From assembly GCA_902775025.1 (NCBI GenBank), contig CACYKP010000013.1:1-63109 (forward strand): 63,109 nt of DNA. The letters run 5' to 3'. The position numbers and the translations under genes were made by a program. Origin of the DNA: an uncultured bacterium (GTDB lineage Bacteria > Cyanobacteriota > Vampirovibrionia > Gastranaerophilales > Gastranaerophilaceae). Shown here piece by piece: positions 52,468 through 60,726 of the stretch. The stretch's first letter is position 1; each line of letters starts with the position of its first letter. The notes beneath the pieces were generated by a model. That model saw nothing but the letters and a program-made list of their open reading frames with translations. It was not told where the DNA came from and ran no database searches.

Positions 52468-54390
52468 ATGGGATTAAAAAATTTTAGTATTTTTACGATT
52501 TTTAAAGCGAAAGACGGGGTTACGCCCGTCTTTAAGCATATTATCAAAAACGGGAATACCGCCGGATTAAGTATTTCAAGAAGTATGTCAAAGGCTCGAT
52601 TGTCAATTTTGGCTTTAAAATCGGCATGCGTTACAGTTACGGGTGCTATTGCGGCGGTCGGTGCTTTTGCCCCATTAAAAGCCTTTAGTGATTGGGAAAA
52701 AGGAATAACAACAGTTTATACTCTTTTAAATAAAAATGAGATTAACACTTTTGGCAAAACATTAAAAGAATTGTCAAAAGAGGGTATAAGAGCGGGGCTT
52801 GGGATTGAAGATGTAAATAAGGCTTTGTTTGATTCGGTTTCTGCTATGGGTATGTCAGAAAAAACAATAAATGTTTATAAAAAATCTTTAATACTTGCAA
52901 AAGGTGGCGTTGCAGATGTTTCTACGGCTTTGGGCGGTATGATGTCAGTAATAAATGCTTGGGGTGAAAAAACAACAAATGCGACCGAAGTCGCAAATGC
53001 CTTTTTTACGGCACAAAAAAAGGGTGTTACAACAGTTGAAGAGTTGGCTTCAAATATAGGCCAAGTCGCCCCGCTTGCAAAACAAATGGGGTTGAGCGTT
53101 GAAGAAACATTGTCAACGATTGCCGCATTAACAACAGGCGGTCTATCAACGGATATGGCGGCAACGGGTTTAAAAAATACTTTACAAGCCCTCGCAAACC
53201 CGACCGAAAACGCAAGAAAAACGCTTGAAGAGTTTGGAGTTCCTTTTGGAATTGTTGATATTAAAGCGAAAGGGCTTACTTACACTCTGCAGAAATTAAT
53301 CGAAATGCAACAAAAATCCCCCAACGCTATAACAAAAGCGATTCCGAACATAAGAGCATTAACAACAGTTCTTTCATTAGACGAGGATAAAATGCAAAAA
53401 GTACATAAAACGCTTGTTGAAATTCAAGAAGATGTTAAAAATGGCACGGGCTTAAACGAAGCCTTTGAAATGATGAACTCTACGGGAGCCGCAACAATGT
53501 CGAAAGTTATGGGAGAATTACAAATTGCTTTAATCGAATTGGGGGAACTTGCCGCCCCTGTTTTACTTCCTGTTGTAAAAGGTTTCGGGGATTTAGTACA
53601 TTGGTTGAATGAAATGTTGCCGAAATTAAGTAAGGTCGGAGAGTTTTTAAAAAATCATTCAATATATATTATTAGTATTGTTTCGGGAATAAGTGGAATG
53701 TTAGCATTAAAAACTTCCGTCAATGCCGTAACAACGGCTTTAAAATGGTATAATACAGTAACAATGATTGCGGGTGCTAACGGAATACAAGCCGTCACGG
53801 GATTAAAAAAATTGTGCTTTGTTTTAGGCGATTACACATCCGCATTGTGGAAGTCAATTATTGCTATAAAAACGCAAACATTGGCGTTATTGGGCAATCC
53901 TTGGACTTGGGTTGCGATTGGTATAGGTTTAGTCGTTGCTGGCGTAATTTTATTGTACAAAAATTGGGATAAAGTAACCGAAGCCGTTAAAAATTGGTAC
54001 AATACCGCAAAAATAAAAGTTCTTTCATTTTGGGAAAAAATAAAAGAAGTGTTTAGTAATATAGGTAATTACATAAAAACACATTTTATAGAATTGTTGT
54101 TTTCGGCATTAAATCCTATTGGGGCAATTATAATGGGGCTTAAAAATGTTTTAAAATTGTTCGGGATTATAAAATCAGACGAAAGCATATTTAAAAACGG
54201 CTTCAAAATGGGCATTGATAGTAACAATTATGCCGCTCAACCCTATGTAAAATATGATAATATTACAGGTTCAAAAGCCCCAAGCGGTGTAATAGAAGTA
54301 AAAAACATTGTTGAAAACAAAAACAATTCTTCTATAAATTCGTCGGTTAGTCTTATGGGGGCAAACAATTTACAATTAAAACCAATATAA
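52468..54390 (+). CDS. phage tail tape measure protein (TP901 type)
   Basis: 640 aa. Residues 90-330 hold the conserved TP901 core (LSKEGIRAGLGIEDVNKALF, then ALGGMMSVINAWG, VEELASNIGQVAPLAKQMG and LAALTTGG-like segments). Hydrophobic helical stretches (about 395-420, 480-500) match the membrane-active part of tape measures. The AAAGGAG of the gene lies within the end of the chaperone frame. At roughly 0.15 nm per residue it would set a tail of at most about 95 nm. It is the only large virion gene of the element. Confidence 0.9.
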   Translation: MGLKNFSIFTIFKAKDGVTPVFKHIIKNGNTAGLSISRSMSKARLSILALKSACVTVTGAIAAVGAFAPLKAFSDWEKGITTVYTLLNKNEINTFGKTLKELSKEGIRAGLGIEDVNKALFDSVSAMGMSEKTINVYKKSLILAKGGVADVSTALGGMMSVINAWGEKTTNATEVANAFFTAQKKGVTTVEELASNIGQVAPLAKQMGLSVEETLSTIAALTTGGLSTDMAATGLKNTLQALANPTENARKTLEEFGVPFGIVDIKAKGLTYTLQKLIEMQQKSPNAITKAIPNIRALTTVLSLDEDKMQKVHKTLVEIQEDVKNGTGLNEAFEMMNSTGAATMSKVMGELQIALIELGELAAPVLLPVVKGFGDLVHWLNEMLPKLSKVGEFLKNHSIYIISIVSGISGMLALKTSVNAVTTALKWYNTVTMIAGANGIQAVTGLKKLCFVLGDYTSALWKSIIAIKTQTLALLGNPWTWVAIGIGLVVAGVILLYKNWDKVTEAVKNWYNTAKIKVLSFWEKIKEVFSNIGNYIKTHFIELLFSALNPIGAIIMGLKNVLKLFGIIKSDESIFKNGFKMGIDSNNYAAQPYVKYDNITGSKAPSGVIEVKNIVENKNNSSINSSVSLMGANNLQLKPI

Positions 54391-54487
54391 AGAGCGTATA
54401 ATACCAATTTTGCAAGGTTTTTATATTGCATATTTGCTGATAATAAACTAAAATAATATTATCAATTTTAATTAAAAAATCTTGTTT

Positions 54488-54520
54488 AATGCTATTTTCG
54501 TTAAAAATAGCATTTTTTTT
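54488..54520 (+). terminator. Rho-independent terminator of the tail genes
   Basis: Perfect 11-bp stem AATGCTATTTT (54488-54498) with its complement (54504-54514) and a T-run. Confidence 0.88.
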
Positions 54521-54537
54521 ATAAATTATAAAAAATG

Positions 54538-54597
54538 ACAACGCACACAATCGCCGTTAAGGGGCGTAAAAAAGAAATTACATATTAAGATACCCCT
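54538..54597. repeat. 60-bp direct repeat, right copy
   Basis: 59 of 60 positions equal 49198-49257, same orientation. Confidence 0.8.
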
Positions 54598-54709
54598 TAC
54601 GCATTTTATTTAGCAAGGTTTTTATGGTGTATTGTAAAATTAAATAAAATTAATCACATTTAATTGCTAAAAATCAAACAATTATAAAATTGAACTTTTG
54701 AAAGATATT

Positions 54710-55021
54710 TTATTTTGAAAATTCACAAGTTGGCGATGATTCAAAAATATAAAATTGCCCCTTGCAATTTTTTCTTTTGATTCTTAAATATCCTTTTTCT
54801 TCAAGTTCTTTTATTCCGTTGTCTATACTCTCTCTGCCGTCTTTGGCATAGTTCATTAATTGTTGTTTACTATTTATGTTTTTGTTTGCTAATAAAACGG
54901 ACAAAATGCCCTTTGCCTTTAAACTCAATTCTTTGTCATACAAATAAAATTTTTCATCAAAAATATAACGCCCCATTTTCTTATCCTTTTTCCATGCCGG
55001 AACTTGTTTAAATTGTCGCAT
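54710..55021 (-). CDS. winged-helix replication-initiation-like protein
   Basis: 103 aa. RYIFDEKFYLYDKELSLKAKGILSVLLA and the following NYAKDGRESIDNGIKELEEKGYLRIKR are typical of the N-terminal wHTH of phage replisome organisers and plasmid initiators. AAGGA precedes the ATG. A hairpin with a run of ten G residues (minus strand) lies in its leader. It is last of the minus-strand operon. Confidence 0.65.
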   Translation of the reverse strand: MRQFKQVPAWKKDKKMGRYIFDEKFYLYDKELSLKAKGILSVLLANKNINSKQQLMNYAKDGRESIDNGIKELEEKGYLRIKRKNCKGQFYIFESSPTCEFSK

Positions 55022-55040
55022 AAATTCCTTGTTTTTGAAA

Positions 55041-55078
55041 TACCCGAGGGCAATCCCCCCCCCCTTGCCCCTCGGGTA
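55041..55078. other. GC-rich hairpin with C10/G10 loop
   Basis: TACCCGAGGGCAA (55041-55053) pairs with TTGCCCCTCGGGTA (55065-55078) around a loop with ten consecutive C (G on the minus strand), 20 nt before the wHTH gene start. A second hairpin, TTACGCAA/TTGCGTAA, lies at 55088-55116. Confidence 0.6.
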
Positions 55079-55134
55079 ACATTTTACTTACGCAAAATGT
55101 ATTGTTATTGCGTAAAACAGGCATGGGGGCTTAT

Positions 55135-55311
55135 TTAATCAAGGCAAAAACCGACCTTAATTTGTGTATATTCGTCTATATCAATATCATTATTCCCGTT
55201 TAAAAACTTTTTAAGCAAATCGGGGGAAACATCAAACATATCTTCTAACATTTTATTAATTCGAGTTCGCAACTCATTATATTGTTTTTCTTTTTCTGAT
55301 GTAATAACCAT
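55135..55311 (-). CDS. small Cro-like protein
   Basis: 58 aa. It starts immediately after the stop of the upstream HTH gene (TAAATG). MLEDMFDVSPDLLKKFLNGNNDIDIDEYTQI resembles the second half of a Cro/CI helix-turn-helix. Probably translated by reinitiation. Function unknown; regulatory by context. Confidence 0.55.
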   Translation of the reverse strand: MVITSEKEKQYNELRTRINKMLEDMFDVSPDLLKKFLNGNNDIDIDEYTQIKVGFCLD

Positions 55312-55521
55312 TTAACCCCCTATTACTTCAAGCCTTTTAGTAAATTCGTTTAAATCAATGCCCAAATTTTGTGCAATCATTAAAAATTCAACGCTTGATA
55401 AATTTCGTTTTTTGCCTTTTAAAAATGCTTTCATTGTTTCGGGTTCAAGCCCCAAATTTTCCGAAAGAAAATTGTAAATTTCTTCTCTTAATGCATTAAA
55501 AATTTGCGTGTTTGTTGCCAT
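55312..55521 (-). CDS. XRE/Cro-family HTH protein
   Basis: 69 aa. LGLEPETMKAFLKGKKRNLSSVEFLMIAQNLGIDLNEF has the S/T-x-x-x-[VL]..-[LI]-[LIV]..L pattern of Cro/CI repressors. AAGGAG precedes the ATG. Confidence 0.7.
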   Translation of the reverse strand: MATNTQIFNALREEIYNFLSENLGLEPETMKAFLKGKKRNLSSVEFLMIAQNLGIDLNEFTKRLEVIGG

Positions 55522-55540
55522 AAATACTCCTTTTTGTTGA

Positions 55541-55738
55541 TTAGTTTATAAACAAATATTCAATACTTAACTCGGGATTTAAAAAATTGCGGATTTTTAT
55601 TATTTCGTCCATATAAAAATCGATTTTTCCGTTTAATTTTTGCGATACGGATTTTTGCGTTTTTCCAAGTAAATTCGCAATATCGCTTGTTTCAATCCCG
55701 TTTTTTACCATTTCCGACACTAAATTTTTAAATTTCAT
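55541..55738 (-). CDS. XRE/Cro-family HTH protein
   Basis: 65 aa. GIETSDIANLLGKTQKSVSQKLNGKIDFYMDEIIKI is a clear helix-turn-helix. It lies 19 nt before the next HTH gene in the minus-strand operon. Confidence 0.75.
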   Translation of the reverse strand: MKFKNLVSEMVKNGIETSDIANLLGKTQKSVSQKLNGKIDFYMDEIIKIRNFLNPELSIEYLFIN

Positions 55739-55749
55739 TTTACCCCCTT

Positions 55750-56298
55750 TTAATTATCGGTATTGAAGCCGATTTTTTTATGCTCTTTTGGTTGTTCTAT
55801 TAAGTTATTTAAAGCCGTAACAATAGCGGCGATATGTTTTTGTTGCTCTGAAAATTTATTGTCGCAATTCTCGATATGTAACATTAACATTTTGCGTAAT
55901 TCTTCAATCTCTTTTGTTTTAGATGTTTGAGCGATTGCATATTGCCTTAATTGTATAAATGCCCTTACGACCTTTACATTAATTTCTATCGCTTTATCGC
56001 TATTAAGTATGCTCGCAAGCATTGTTACGCCGTGTTCGGTAAACACATAGGCGTTTTGATAACTATACTTTAACTTTTCGAGGTGGTCGCAATTTGCGAC
56101 CACATATTGTTGTTCTTCGTCCGTAAGTTGAAACATAAAATCCTCGGGGAAGCGTTTTAAATTACGCTTTACGGCTTCGTTTAATCGCTTTGTTTGAACT
56201 CCGTATAATTCCGCCAAATCTCGGTCAATCATTACTTTTTGGTTACGGATTGTAAAAATTCTTTTTGCGATTCCGTTTATTACTTCTATGTCGTTCAT
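55750..56298 (-). CDS. ORF6N-domain phage antirepressor-like protein
   Basis: 182 aa. The ORF6N domain is complete: VMIDRDLAELYGVQTKRLNE, then KRFPEDFMFQLTDEE, YVFTEHGVTMLASILNS and VVRAFIQLR. Such proteins occur in prophages as antirepressors or DNA-binding regulators. A C-terminal coiled coil (about 130-165) follows. It lies 16 nt after int. Confidence 0.85.
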   Translation of the reverse strand: MNDIEVINGIAKRIFTIRNQKVMIDRDLAELYGVQTKRLNEAVKRNLKRFPEDFMFQLTDEEQQYVVANCDHLEKLKYSYQNAYVFTEHGVTMLASILNSDKAIEINVKVVRAFIQLRQYAIAQTSKTKEIEELRKMLMLHIENCDNKFSEQQKHIAAIVTALNNLIEQPKEHKKIGFNTDN

Positions 56299-56314
56299 CT
56301 TTTGCCCTCATAAC

Positions 56315-57421
56315 TTAAATTGCGATTGTAAACATATCGTCCGTTGTTGTTTGTAACAATGTTTGAGTATGTTTTTGTGTTAAATGTGAATATCTTTTAA
56401 CCATTTGCATTGTTTTATGACCTAAAATTGAAGCAATATCTATTAATGAAGCCCCATTCATAGCCAAATAACTTGCAGTTGTATGTCTAATATCGTGAAA
56501 TCTAAAATCATTAATATTGGCAAGTTCTAAAACTTTATAAAATCTTACCCGCATATCTATTAATTTTTTGCCGCTATTGGTTGCCCATAAGTTATTATTG
56601 TTTATTTTTCTTATTTTTTGAAATTCTTTTAACTCTCGGCATACTTTTTCCGTCATAGCAACGCCCCTGTGGTCGCCGTTTTTAGTATTCATAAAATAAA
56701 TTTGTTTATGTTTAAAGTCGATATTTTCCCATTTTAAATTGTAAATTTCAGAATACCTTGCCCCCGTTGACAACGCTATTAAAACAAATAAATATGTTTG
56801 CTTATTGTAGTTTTCCGTTCTTATGTCAAAATTATTACAAGCGTTTAATATTCGGTTTATTTCTTCTTTTGACAAATAGCGTTCTTTATTCGCTTTTTCA
56901 GGGTTTTTTCTGATTTTATGCATTGGGTTTTCATCTATCCAATTTAATTCATATATGGCATAACTAAATACGGAAGATAAAATCATTAAATATCGGTTTA
57001 CAGTTGCGGGCGTTCTTGTCTTTCTTCCGTGTTTAGGTTTTATGCTTGGTTCGGTTTCCAATAATTCTTTACATTCCGCTAATTTTGACGGGGAAACATT
57101 GGCAAGATAAAAAGCCCCGATTTTATCTTTCCACCATAATAATTGCTTTACATATTTTTCTTGTTCGGATTTCCTTTGCGGGATTTTATAATCTATGTAT
57201 TTGTCGATTAATTCATTAATTGTATGCTTACGACTTTCGGGGGTTTCTATCCTTTTCCCCCTTTTTATATCGCTTTCAATAGCCTTTGCCCAATTTTCAG
57301 CATCGGTTTTCCTGTCAAAAGTTTTATAAATTGGCTTTGCCCCTTTTATCCTTATCATAACTTGATAACTTACTTTAACTTTGCCATTTACTGTGCGTTC
57401 ATACATTCTTATTGTTGCCAT
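56315..57421 (-). CDS. int: tyrosine recombinase/integrase
   Basis: 368 aa. An N-terminal arm-binding domain (GKVKVSYQVMIRIKGAKPIYKTF) is followed by a SAM-like core-binding domain (about 70-170). The catalytic domain has Arg in LSTGARYSEI, HDIRHT, H in GHKTMQMVKRYSHL, and the nucleophilic Tyr in that last segment. ATG at 57421 lies 2 nt after the stop of the upstream HTH gene. It is adjacent to attR, so it should catalyse tRNA-Phe-specific integration and excision. Confidence 0.96.
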   Translation of the reverse strand: MATIRMYERTVNGKVKVSYQVMIRIKGAKPIYKTFDRKTDAENWAKAIESDIKRGKRIETPESRKHTINELIDKYIDYKIPQRKSEQEKYVKQLLWWKDKIGAFYLANVSPSKLAECKELLETEPSIKPKHGRKTRTPATVNRYLMILSSVFSYAIYELNWIDENPMHKIRKNPEKANKERYLSKEEINRILNACNNFDIRTENYNKQTYLFVLIALSTGARYSEIYNLKWENIDFKHKQIYFMNTKNGDHRGVAMTEKVCRELKEFQKIRKINNNNLWATNSGKKLIDMRVRFYKVLELANINDFRFHDIRHTTASYLAMNGASLIDIASILGHKTMQMVKRYSHLTQKHTQTLLQTTTDDMFTIAI

Positions 57422-57423
57422 TG

Positions 57424-57642
57424 TCAGCCCTCATTTTTAATATTGTTTAAGATTTCTTTTAAATCAATTTGTAATAAATAACATAAACCTAATAAAACAG
57501 GCATTTTCAAGCGACTTTTACCGCTTAAAATAAGTTTCAATTTCCCTTGCTCTATATCCGTAAATTCGGAAATTTGAGCCAAGGTCAAATTATATTCCTT
57601 AATTTTGCCGTTAATTAGTGTTAAATAATCATTTTTAATCAA
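57424..57642 (-). CDS. small XRE/Cro-family HTH protein, first gene of the int operon
   Basis: 72 aa from a TTG start. LAQISEFTDIEQGKLKLILSGKSRLKMPVLLGLCYLLQIDL is a typical helix-turn-helix. An AGGA site is 10 nt upstream. It is nearest to attR, so it probably regulates the operon it heads. Confidence 0.7.
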   Translation of the reverse strand: MIKNDYLTLINGKIKEYNLTLAQISEFTDIEQGKLKLILSGKSRLKMPVLLGLCYLLQIDLKEILNNIKNEG

Positions 57643-57666
57643 TTTTAATAAATCCTGTTTCTAAAA

Positions 57667-57688
57667 TTTTACACATTTTTTACACATT
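57667..57688. repeat. arm-type integrase site candidate, right end
   Basis: Exact copy of 49145-49166, same orientation; an inverted TGTGTAAA unit follows. Confidence 0.6.
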
Positions 57689-57802
57689 AATTTTAAAATA
57701 TTGTGTAAATTTTTCAAAAAAATTATAATTGATAAAATGCTAAAAGTCAATATATATCGTGCTTAAATGATTTTAAGATTTTTGAAAGTTTTTGTAAAAC
57801 AC

Positions 57803-57855
57803 GGACTGAAAATCCCTGTGTCCTTGGTTCAATTCCGAGTTGCGGCATATTTTTT
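57803..57855. repeat. attR (duplicated 3' half of tRNA-Phe)
   Basis: 53 bp identical to attL. Without the 5' half it cannot encode a tRNA. Confidence 0.92.
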
Positions 57856-58206
57856 TGTATAATTACAAGTTTTATGAACTCGGAATATATTTTCACATAT
57901 AATTTTAGTATCACACATAGTTTGATTATGAATAGCCATAAGTTAATGTTTTCAATATTATTTCCTAAATACCACTTTTGAGATTTGAATAATCATACCA
58001 TTTTAAAATGCAAATTTAGTATCTCAAAACTACAACCCTATGAATTTTGATATTACTACATCTCACAAATAGTTTGATTATCACATATAGTTTGAGCATT
58101 GATATATAGATGTATATAAATCAGATTTATAAACATCTAAACTTCAACTTTGAAAAATTTTTAAAGTTTTATTTATGTAAATCATGTTTGTGCTACCATT
58201 AACTAT
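57856..58206. other. gap with short repeats between attR and defence-like block
   Basis: No gene is seen. ATAGTTTGATTAT-type units recur at about 57917, 58070 and 58089, the first two preceded by CACAMATAG. They may be operator sites for the next gene. An extended -10-like TGCTACCAT lies just before the ATG at 58207. Confidence 0.5.
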
Positions 58207-58728
58207 ATGGAAAAAGCAGATGAAAAAGTTAATATATTACAAAAAATTAACTGTAAACTGAAAAATGCTGGAATGGATTTTCATATTTACAACTATATAC
58301 TTCCTGCAATTCTACCTATAGTTGGTTTGTTTATATGTTTATCTCCAAATTTTAAAATAATCAATTGGAAGAATATATATTTATCCAGCCTTTCTCAACT
58401 ACTTTATTTTTCATTTTTTATATTAATTTCAAATATGGTACTCTTATATAGCAAAGATAGAAGTAGAACATGTGGGGTGCATTTAGTTGCAGCCGTTATA
58501 ATTTTATTTGTATATATATGCTTTTCAATTAATTTATATAGTGAGTTTCATGTTTTTGGGTATATTGAAATTCCACTTTGGACTATTGCAGTAGGCATAA
58601 TTTTATACTTAGTTATAGGAGTGTATGCTATGAATCCAGAGGCTCCATATAATGAAAATGAAATTACAACAGAGATATCTGTAAATAAAGAAAATCAAGA
58701 AAACAAAACAGATGAAGAATTAAATTAA
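58207..58728 (+). CDS. four-TM membrane protein paired with a DGQHR protein
   Basis: 173 aa. Predicted transmembrane helices lie at about 29-47, 60-82, 92-111 and 124-143. A short basic N-terminus and a charged C-terminal tail (NEITTEISVNKENQENKTDE) are cytoplasmic. There is no enzymatic motif. The next gene starts 11 nt downstream, so the two form a module. I do not recognise the family. Confidence 0.7.
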   Translation: MEKADEKVNILQKINCKLKNAGMDFHIYNYILPAILPIVGLFICLSPNFKIINWKNIYLSSLSQLLYFSFFILISNMVLLYSKDRSRTCGVHLVAAVIILFVYICFSINLYSEFHVFGYIEIPLWTIAVGIILYLVIGVYAMNPEAPYNENEITTEISVNKENQENKTDEELN

Positions 58729-58739
58729 GGGTAAAAATA

Positions 58740-59861
58740 ATGATAGAACAATTAGTTATTGATAGTTTAATAGAAGTTGAGCAACCCATTGGTAAATACT
58801 ATATCGCTAAAATTGATGCAAATGATTTACTTAAGATCTCTTGTTCTGATGAAAGAAAATTTAATGAAGAACTTGAAGAATACTTAGGCACACAGAGAGA
58901 ATTGAACAAAAGTAAAATAAATAGTATAAAAGAATATATAAAAACTTCTGACGCAACATTCCCAAACACAATTATTGGAACGTTAGTTGGAGATAACTAC
59001 TCAGTAATAATAGAAAATGACAAAATAAAAAGAATAATAGTTAATATCGATACTGAAAATGAGTATGAACGTCCTTTTCGCATTATTGATGGACAACACC
59101 GTTTATATTCTTTTAAAGATGAGAACATTGAGAAATTTGATTTGTTAGTCGCAATTTTTGTAGATGCAAGTATTAATGATCAGGCATATATTTTCTCAGT
59201 TATAAATACGACACAAACAAAACTTAATCCTTCATTATTGCAAGACCTAACAGCATTATCAAAGGTCACAACACCAGAACAGGTTGTAAATGCTATAACA
59301 AGAAAATTTAATAATGAAGAGGGACCTTTATATAAGAAAATTAAAATGTTAGGGAAAAAAGATAAAACATCCCCAGAAGGAATAATTTCACAATATACTT
59401 TTAGTAAGCCTATTATTAATTATATATATAATCCAAAAGATGCAAAAAAAATAAGAGAATCTCTTATACGAAATGGTAATAATAGAAAAGACTTATCAAA
59501 TAATCTGTATAAAAACAAGATATTTTGGAAATATTATAATAATATTGAGCAAAAACAAATATATTTAATGTTATTAGCTTATTTTACTTCTATGAGTGAA
59601 ATTTTCAAAAACGAATGGGGGAATGAAAAATACATTTTATGCAAAACTACAGGCTATACTGCTTTTATGAATTTGTTTAGTGATTTTTATTGTCTAGCAA
59701 AAGGGAATCTCGATTTTTTAACTGATAAAAATTATTATCGTCCTATTTTTAGCACTATAAAAGAAAAAATTGACTTTTCTGAAGATGCATTTAGACTTGG
59801 TGAAATGGGAGCAAGAAATTTGTATAATACTTTAAAAGAAATTTTTGAAAATAATAGATAA
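58740..59861 (+). CDS. DGQHR-domain (DndB-like) protein
   Basis: 373 aa. RIIDGQHRLYSF is the diagnostic DGQHR motif, about residue 115. The following FSVINTTQTKLNPSLL segment is also typical. Relatives include DndB and DpdB, ParB-like-fold proteins linked to phosphorothioation or 7-deazaguanine modification of DNA. No dnd or dpd genes are here. AAGGG lies 8 nt upstream. It ends 7 nt from the convergent restriction gene. A defence role is inferred from family and neighbours. Confidence 0.85.
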   Translation: MIEQLVIDSLIEVEQPIGKYYIAKIDANDLLKISCSDERKFNEELEEYLGTQRELNKSKINSIKEYIKTSDATFPNTIIGTLVGDNYSVIIENDKIKRIIVNIDTENEYERPFRIIDGQHRLYSFKDENIEKFDLLVAIFVDASINDQAYIFSVINTTQTKLNPSLLQDLTALSKVTTPEQVVNAITRKFNNEEGPLYKKIKMLGKKDKTSPEGIISQYTFSKPIINYIYNPKDAKKIRESLIRNGNNRKDLSNNLYKNKIFWKYYNNIEQKQIYLMLLAYFTSMSEIFKNEWGNEKYILCKTTGYTAFMNLFSDFYCLAKGNLDFLTDKNYYRPIFSTIKEKIDFSEDAFRLGEMGARNLYNTLKEIFENNR

Positions 59862-59868
59862 TAATATT

Positions 59869-60726
59869 TTATCTAAGTAATTTTATAATTCCATCTTCCA
59901 AATCGTGAATATTATAAACTGTATCCAAAACATCAAAAGTTTCTTCAAGATTGTGTCTTGCGCTGTTCCAACCACAGCCGTCTGTGAACCATATAAATGT
60001 TACACCATTGATTGTAGCGACTTCTTGTGCCAATGTTTTGTAGCTTCTTGCGGTTTCATTAAGTTTTGAACCGCCACTTGAATAAAAGTTCGTTTCAATT
60101 ACATAAATCTGTTTATCCGTTTTTATAACAAAATCAAAGCGTTTTTCCATTTTGCCCTGATTAGAAATTGCAGAGAGGTTTATACCCCATTTTTGCTCAA
60201 TTTCGTGGATATACATTTCTTTAAAATAGTTTTTATTCTTGATAAATCCTGCTTTTTGAATATAACCTTCAACAAGATTTTCCATCAAATGTCCACCACG
60301 ATTTTTTCTGCCGTTAGAATCGAGTCCCGTTTCAACGCCGGTTGCATAATCTACCAAATTGCTTACAATATGGTTTTCAAGCAGGTCAAATAATTTTGTT
60401 TTACGCATAAACATTTTGTATTCTTCAATACTGTAATTACACTTGTTGAAAGAAAAATTATATTCGCCCTCTGCATCAGTAACAGAGATTTCTTTTGCCC
60501 TTACTGCCAAAAGCAACGGAATACATTTTAAGGTTTCAGGGTATTTAGTAATAACATTTTCAAATTCTTTTTCAATATTTTTAGAACCAACTAAGGTGTT
60601 CAAAATATTTAATTCTACCTTGATACTATCAACATTACTATTTACTTTGTCAAAATCTACATAGTAGCAATAGTCTGAAATACAAGGTCTAAAAGTCGAT
60701 AGCCATTCCTTAAAATCTCTTTTCAT
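59869..60726 (-). CDS. dpnB: DpnII/MboI-type restriction endonuclease
   Basis: 285 aa, normal length. The catalytic core is RFDFVIKTDKQIYVIETNFY (D...E-x-N variant of the PD-(D/E)xK motif), followed by SGGSKLNETARSY; the GGHLMENLVE helix precedes it. Known members cut unmethylated GATC. Its ATG overlaps the stop of the methylase gene (TAATG at 60728-60724), so translation is coupled after the methylase. Confidence 0.92.
   Translation of the reverse strand: MKRDFKEWLSTFRPCISDYCYYVDFDKVNSNVDSIKVELNILNTLVGSKNIEKEFENVITKYPETLKCIPLLLAVRAKEISVTDAEGEYNFSFNKCNYSIEEYKMFMRKTKLFDLLENHIVSNLVDYATGVETGLDSNGRKNRGGHLMENLVEGYIQKAGFIKNKNYFKEMYIHEIEQKWGINLSAISNQGKMEKRFDFVIKTDKQIYVIETNFYSSGGSKLNETARSYKTLAQEVATINGVTFIWFTDGCGWNSARHNLEETFDVLDTVYNIHDLEDGIIKLLR

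Larger units (their letters stand above)
54391..54709. other. gap after the tape measure gene
   Basis: No gene is seen. It contains a terminator, the right copy of the 60-bp direct repeat, and two copies of a GCAAGGTTTTTAT motif (54413 and 54612). Confidence 0.6.
49064..57855. mobile_element. 8.8-kb tRNA-Phe-integrated element, candidate tail-module phage satellite
   Basis: It is bounded by a perfect 53-bp direct repeat (49064-49116 and 57803-57855) consisting of tRNA-Phe from the anticodon arm to its T-run. The right end has a tyrosine integrase reading inward, as usual. Minus-strand genes form an early-type operon: HTH, int, ORF6N, three HTH and a replication-type wHTH. The plus-strand genes are an excisionase-like HTH, a tail assembly chaperone with a frameshift, and a tape measure protein. 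A non-coding region with repeats could be an origin. No capsid, portal, terminase, baseplate or lysis genes are present. It could be a satellite that hijacks helper tails, or a deletion-reduced prophage. Confidence 0.88.
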
